A stretch of 64,000 nucleotides of DNA from contig NZ_LRUE01000024.1 in NCBI RefSeq assembly GCF_001550135.1, positions 186,001 to 250,000 on the forward strand, read 5' to 3'. This DNA is from Pseudoalteromonas shioyasakiensis (GTDB lineage: Bacteria; Pseudomonadota; Gammaproteobacteria; Enterobacterales; Alteromonadaceae). Both the position numbers and the translations under genes were made by a program. The notes beneath the pieces are model-generated. The model did no database searches, was not told the origin of the DNA, and saw only the letters and a list, made by a program, of their open reading frames with translations. The first letter of the stretch is position 1. Each line of letters starts with the position of its first letter. Positions 60,439-64,000 of the stretch are shown piece by piece.

Positions 60439-63438
60439 GTGGTGTATCGACGACCGCCATCACGTTTTGGTGTGAATTCATTAAGTATGAAATTGTCGCT
60501 GCTGATCTCTGCGATTTGTTTGATTGCAGGTATATGTGCTGCGGCTTTGATGCTTAAATCTGAAGAAAAACAGCTTGTGTTTGAAGAGCACGAACTTTTA
60601 AAGCACTCTAGTGAACGCTTGAGTCGTCAATTTAACCGCTTGATCAAAACCAAAATCAATATTGCTGAGCAGGCGAATAACGTCGTAAGCAGCCAGCTCC
60701 TTCACAACGAATCGCATTTACAAAGTAAACGCAGCGCAGAACTCAAATTTGCCCTCGATGGCAGTATCCGTAGTACCTCAGAAGATGGCTTATCGGCTGC
60801 ATTTCTCCCTCAAGATAAATATTCTGAATTTTATAAACAGCTTATAAACGATTCTGAATCGCTATGGAAAATCGTTTCACCGACCTTAATTCAAGATTTC
60901 TTTAATTTTTACCTTGTCACCAAAGATAACTTTATTCGGATCGCGCCACCAAACTGGGCACTCAATGTACCTGGTGACTTTGATTTTACTAAAGGCGAAA
61001 CCTTCAATTACGCTCAGGCTGCAACTAACCCAAGCCGAGAAGCGGTGTGGTCAAAAGTGTATTACGATACTATTTGGCATAAGTGGGTGGTGAGTGTGCT
61101 TGTGCCAATCTACCTTGATAACGATTTTTTTGGTGTCACGGGCAGTGATATCGCGCTTGAAACCTTATTGGCACAGCTACCTATCGGTGACCGTGAGCAG
61201 CATCTGTTAGTGTTTGATGCAAAAGGTCAGCTATTAGCTCACCCTGATTTAGATAAAACCACGCTTGAGCAATATGGTCGTGAAGGTAAAAAATTACTCA
61301 CCGAAGATTTTGTAAACCCTGATCTGCAAAAACTAGTGTCTGAAACCATTCGTTTAAAGTTACCTGAGTCGGCAAATTCATTCGTACAAGATGGCGAAAC
61401 TCACATTATCAATATTCGTAAAGTCGAGAATCTAAATTGGTATATTGGAATTTATAAAAAACGTTCGTCGGCACTTTCTGCGCTTGAAGAGTTAAAAGTA
61501 AAATTCTTTGGCTTGTTTATCTTGTACGCTATTTTAGTTGCTTTGTTATTGCATCAAGCACTTTATCAATTAGTACTGCGTCGCATTCATTCGTTGGTTA
61601 ATGCGGTAGTTAGTTTTGGCAAAGGGCAATTACAAACTGAGTTTCCAAAGGCTAATAAAGATGAAATTGGCACGCTAAATGGCTCGTTTAGAGATATGGC
61701 TATTGAAATTCGTAAGTTGATCGATGGCTTAAACCAGCGCATTAGTGAAAAAGAAATAGCGGAAAAAGCGGCGAATCGTTTATCTAAAGCTGTGGCTTTC
61801 TCTGGTACCGGTGTGGTGATCACCAATCAAGACTTTGAGATCAAATACGTGAATCCGAAAATGGTTGAAATGACCGGTTTTGAGGAGCGTCACTTTATTG
61901 GCTCGCCGCTGCTGAATATCATTTCACAAGAAATGGCGATTTTAGTCGATGATATTGATATCGATTTGCGAAGCCGTAATTATTGGCGCGGGGATACCTT
62001 ATTACAAGGGAATGAGCGCCAATCAGTTTGGGTTTCGTTAAGTATTTCACCAATTCGTGAAGATGGTGGTGAGATCACCAGTTATGTGGCATCAGCTCAA
62101 GATATTTCGTTTGTAAAAGAAAGCCAGCGTAAGATGGAGCAATTGGCTTACTTTGATACCTTAACGGGGCTTGCTAACCGTACTTTCTTCAGAATGCAGC
62201 TGCGTAAATCAATGGCACTGGCTGAACGTGGCCATTATGCATTTGCCTTATTCTATTTTGACTTAGATGAATTTAAACGTATCAACGATACACTAGGGCA
62301 TGATGCAGGGGATCAGTTATTAGTTGAAGTGGCTAACCGTTTGAAAAAGCGTTTGCGTACGGAAGATACAATAGCGCGTTTAGGCGGCGATGAATTCGCG
62401 GTCCTGTTAAGTGGTATTGAGCATCAAACACATGCCATGGAAGTGGCTAATACGATTCAGCGCACACTTAATGAGCCAATCAAATTAGGTAACAATGAAG
62501 TGATCATCAGTGCCAGTATTGGTATCACAATGGCACCATTTGATAGCCAAGAAGAAGATCAGCTACTTAAACATGCCGACCTTGCGATGTATGAAGCAAA
62601 AGCGAAAGGGCGTAATACTTTCCACTTCTATAGCCAAGAGCTCAATGCTGCAGCAAACGAGCGCTTATTCATTGAAAATGAGCTTCGTACTGGTATTCGC
62701 GAAGGGCAGTTTAGGGTTTATTATCAGCCACAAGTTGATTGTAGAAATAACCAAGTGGTTGGCTACGAAGCACTTATTCGTTGGTTCCATCCTAAAGAAG
62801 GGATGATCCCACCAACTAAGTTTATTCCTATTGCTGAGGCAACTGGTTTAATTGTTGAATTAGGCGCATGGATACTGCAAGAAGCGTGTGAGTTTGCTGC
62901 ACGTTTAGCAAGCCAAGACTTAAAGAATAATATTTCAATCAACCTGTCGGCACGTCAATTTAAAGATGCGAACTTGGTGTCGACACTGGATAAGATCATC
63001 AAGCAAACAGGTGTTGAGCCCAAACGCTTACACCTTGAGCTAACAGAAAGTATGCTGATGGGGCATGTTGAAGCAGCCATCTTACAACTGCATCAGTTAA
63101 AAGCCTTGGGTGTATCAATTTCAATCGACGACTTTGGTACTGGCTATTCTTCACTGAGTTACCTAAAACGTTTCCCTGTGGATATTTTGAAAGTTGATCG
63201 CTCGTTTGTGAAAGATATTCCACAAGACAGTAATGATATGGAAATTACCGCTGCGATTATTGCTATGGCACAAAAGCTGAAGCTTAATGTTGTTGCTGAA
63301 GGGGTAGAAACCATTGAGCAGATTGAGTTTTTACAAAACAACAACTGTTATATTGTGCAAGGTTACTACTATAGCAAGCCTATCCCTGAAGATGAGTTGC
63401 CTGCACTTTATGAACAGCTCAACTCGTTGAATTCATAA
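60439..63438 (+). CDS. Membrane-bound GGDEF/EAL dual-domain c-di-GMP enzyme
   Basis: A 999-residue sensor. Two membrane helices (~17-40 and ~353-372) flank a periplasmic dCache-type domain (GVTGSDIALETLLAQ). Next are a HAMP-like segment (~373-430), a PAS domain (~455-565, VVITNQDFEIKYVNPKMVEM), a GGDEF domain with intact ARLGGDEFAVLLS (~651) and an RTED inhibitory site five residues before it, and an EAL domain with YEALIRW (~776) plus ELTES, DDFGTGYSS and VKDIPQ, all intact. Both synthesis and degradation of c-di-GMP are possible. The start is GTG with AAGG upstream. It may influence the flagellar or biofilm choice. Confidence 0.93.
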   Translation: MVYRRPPSRFGVNSLSMKLSLLISAICLIAGICAAALMLKSEEKQLVFEEHELLKHSSERLSRQFNRLIKTKINIAEQANNVVSSQLLHNESHLQSKRSAELKFALDGSIRSTSEDGLSAAFLPQDKYSEFYKQLINDSESLWKIVSPTLIQDFFNFYLVTKDNFIRIAPPNWALNVPGDFDFTKGETFNYAQAATNPSREAVWSKVYYDTIWHKWVVSVLVPIYLDNDFFGVTGSDIALETLLAQLPIGDREQHLLVFDAKGQLLAHPDLDKTTLEQYGREGKKLLTEDFVNPDLQKLVSETIRLKLPESANSFVQDGETHIINIRKVENLNWYIGIYKKRSSALSALEELKVKFFGLFILYAILVALLLHQALYQLVLRRIHSLVNAVVSFGKGQLQTEFPKANKDEIGTLNGSFRDMAIEIRKLIDGLNQRISEKEIAEKAANRLSKAVAFSGTGVVITNQDFEIKYVNPKMVEMTGFEERHFIGSPLLNIISQEMAILVDDIDIDLRSRNYWRGDTLLQGNERQSVWVSLSISPIREDGGEITSYVASAQDISFVKESQRKMEQLAYFDTLTGLANRTFFRMQLRKSMALAERGHYAFALFYFDLDEFKRINDTLGHDAGDQLLVEVANRLKKRLRTEDTIARLGGDEFAVLLSGIEHQTHAMEVANTIQRTLNEPIKLGNNEVIISASIGITMAPFDSQEEDQLLKHADLAMYEAKAKGRNTFHFYSQELNAAANERLFIENELRTGIREGQFRVYYQPQVDCRNNQVVGYEALIRWFHPKEGMIPPTKFIPIAEATGLIVELGAWILQEACEFAARLASQDLKNNISINLSARQFKDANLVSTLDKIIKQTGVEPKRLHLELTESMLMGHVEAAILQLHQLKALGVSISIDDFGTGYSSLSYLKRFPVDILKVDRSFVKDIPQDSNDMEITAAIIAMAQKLKLNVVAEGVETIEQIEFLQNNNCYIVQGYYYSKPIPEDELPALYEQLNSLNS

Positions 63439-63450
63439 AATACAGAACGC

Positions 63451-63474
63451 AAAAAAGGGGGGTGATTAGCCCCC
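63451..63474 (-). terminator. Terminator of yciH
   Basis: GGGGG (63458-63462) and CCCCC (63470-63474) pair around a 7-base loop. On the - strand the hairpin is followed by TTTTTT (63456-63451). It overlaps the last codons and stop of yciH. The + strand side has no T run, so it does less for the preceding + gene. Confidence 0.75.
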
Positions 63475-63795
63475 TGCAATTTTAACTTTAAATTTTAGTC
63501 CTTCGAGAATCGCTTTTAGCTTATCTCTGTCATCACCTTGAACTTCGATGATACCGTCTTTTACTGCACCGCCTTGGCCCATTTTACTTTTAATGGTTTT
63601 GGCTAATTTTTTTAAATCATGCTGCTCGCTGTCGATACCAACAACTAACATCACGCCCTTACCTTTACGTCCTTTGGTTTGACGTTCAATGCGTAAAAAA
63701 CCGTCTTTAAAAATTTTACCTTGGCTTGGTTTACTTTCTTTAGGTTGCTCAATGCGACCCGTTGCAGTTGAATAAACTAGATTGTTATCGCTCAT
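63466..63795 (-). CDS. yciH: YciH, SUI1/eIF1-like translation factor homologue
   Basis: A 109-residue protein with the SUI1 fold: GFLRIERQTKGRKGKGVMLVV, LKKLAKTIKSKMGQGGAVKDG and IIEVQGDDRDKLKAIL are diagnostic. YciH is related to eukaryotic eIF1 and is thought to affect initiation fidelity or stress translation. I start at the ATG at 63793-63795 (MSDNNLVYST) instead of an ATG 39 bases upstream. The N-terminal ~35 residues are variable. Confidence 0.94.
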   Translation of the reverse strand: MSDNNLVYSTATGRIEQPKESKPSQGKIFKDGFLRIERQTKGRKGKGVMLVVGIDSEQHDLKKLAKTIKSKMGQGGAVKDGIIEVQGDDRDKLKAILEGLKFKVKIAGG

Positions 63796-63928
63796 GGTAG
63801 ATCTCGTTATAGAAGCTTGGCTAAATGATAACAAATTTCATCCTAAGTGTTTTAATTTTTGGCTTATTTGTTTTAAGCGGTTATATTTAGTTAAGTATCA
63901 GGAAAGATTTGTTTATTAGGAGTTTATT

Positions 63929-64000
63929 ATGAGTTTAACGCGCAGCACTTCTGCTGATGGCGCTATATTAACTGTACAAATCAAAGGAAAATTTGATTTT
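63929..64000 (+). CDS. Probable STAS-domain (anti-anti-sigma-like) protein, 3' end outside window
   Basis: Only 24 codons are visible: MSLTRSTSADGAILTVQIKG, then KFDF. The pattern of polar start, strand ILTVQIKG and FDF matches the N-terminus of single-domain STAS proteins related to RsbV and HsbA, which bind partner-switching kinases. TAGGAG (63917-63922) stands before the ATG. The assignment rests on a short stretch and is provisional. Confidence 0.5.
   Translation, partial: MSLTRSTSADGAILTVQIKGKFDF

Noticed and set aside
1..64000. CRISPR array, prophage, transposase or defence system
   Set aside because: No spaced direct-repeat array, integrase, transposase, toxin-antitoxin pair or nuclease/helicase cluster was found; apart from the MITE-like element the window is core and glycan genes.

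Overview
The window is chromosomal DNA from a moderately AT-rich, polarly flagellated gammaproteobacterium. The gene order (flrA, flrBC, fliE to flhB, flhA-flhF-flhG-fliA, cheYZAB, a MotAB-like pair, parC-parP-cheW, then ccmA-I) and the protein flavour suggest an alteromonad such as Pseudoalteromonas. That genus assignment is an inference from layout; no rRNA or tRNA gene is present to confirm it.

Region 1 (1-8.9 kb) is a surface-glycan island. On the + strand are the 3' part of a PseG-GNAT fusion gene and an acyl-adenylate/acyl-CoA ligase. On the - strand, reading from 8821 down, are pseB, pseC, an aldo/keto reductase, a Gfo/Idh/MocA oxidoreductase, a radical SAM/SPASM protein and an FkbM-type methyltransferase. 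PseB, PseC and PseG are steps of CMP-pseudaminic acid synthesis, the sugar that glycosylates many polar flagellins. A strong sigma-54 promoter faces pseB, so the sugar operon appears wired into the flagellar regulon.

Region 2 (9.0-43 kb) is the polar-flagellum and chemotaxis block. It holds a divergent short flagellin, the regulators FlrA, FlrB and FlrC (split by an inverted tag DNA-glycosylase gene), the basal body, motor and export operon fliE-fliJ / fliK-flhB, then flhA-flhF-flhG-fliA, cheYZAB, motCD-like stator genes, parC, parP, cheW and a DUF2802 gene. Sigma-54 (-24/-12) promoters are readable upstream of flrB, fliE and flhA, matching the FlrA to FlrBC to structural-gene cascade. A roughly 163-bp palindromic MITE-like element sits between flhB and flhA next to the flhA promoter.

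Region 3 (43-53.9 kb) has a convergent pair, a FlhB C-domain-like protein and a second FliK-like protein, then the complete cytochrome c maturation operon ccmA-I and mlaA.

Region 4 (54-64 kb) is housekeeping and signalling: an EAL-like/HDOD protein, putP, SOS-regulated yebG with a visible LexA box, a ComEA-like HhH protein, a small membrane protein, dsbB, pheA with a complete phenylalanine attenuator (leader peptide, protector, antiterminator and terminator), a GGDEF/EAL dual-domain protein, yciH, and the first codons of a probable STAS-domain protein.

I saw no CRISPR array, transposase, phage gene, tRNA or rRNA. The least standard items are the sigma-54-driven pseudaminate operon with its radical SAM/FkbM/ligase additions, the divergent flagellin, the threefold motif in the CheA linker, the second FliK/FlhB-like pair, the MITE-like element and the pheA attenuator.
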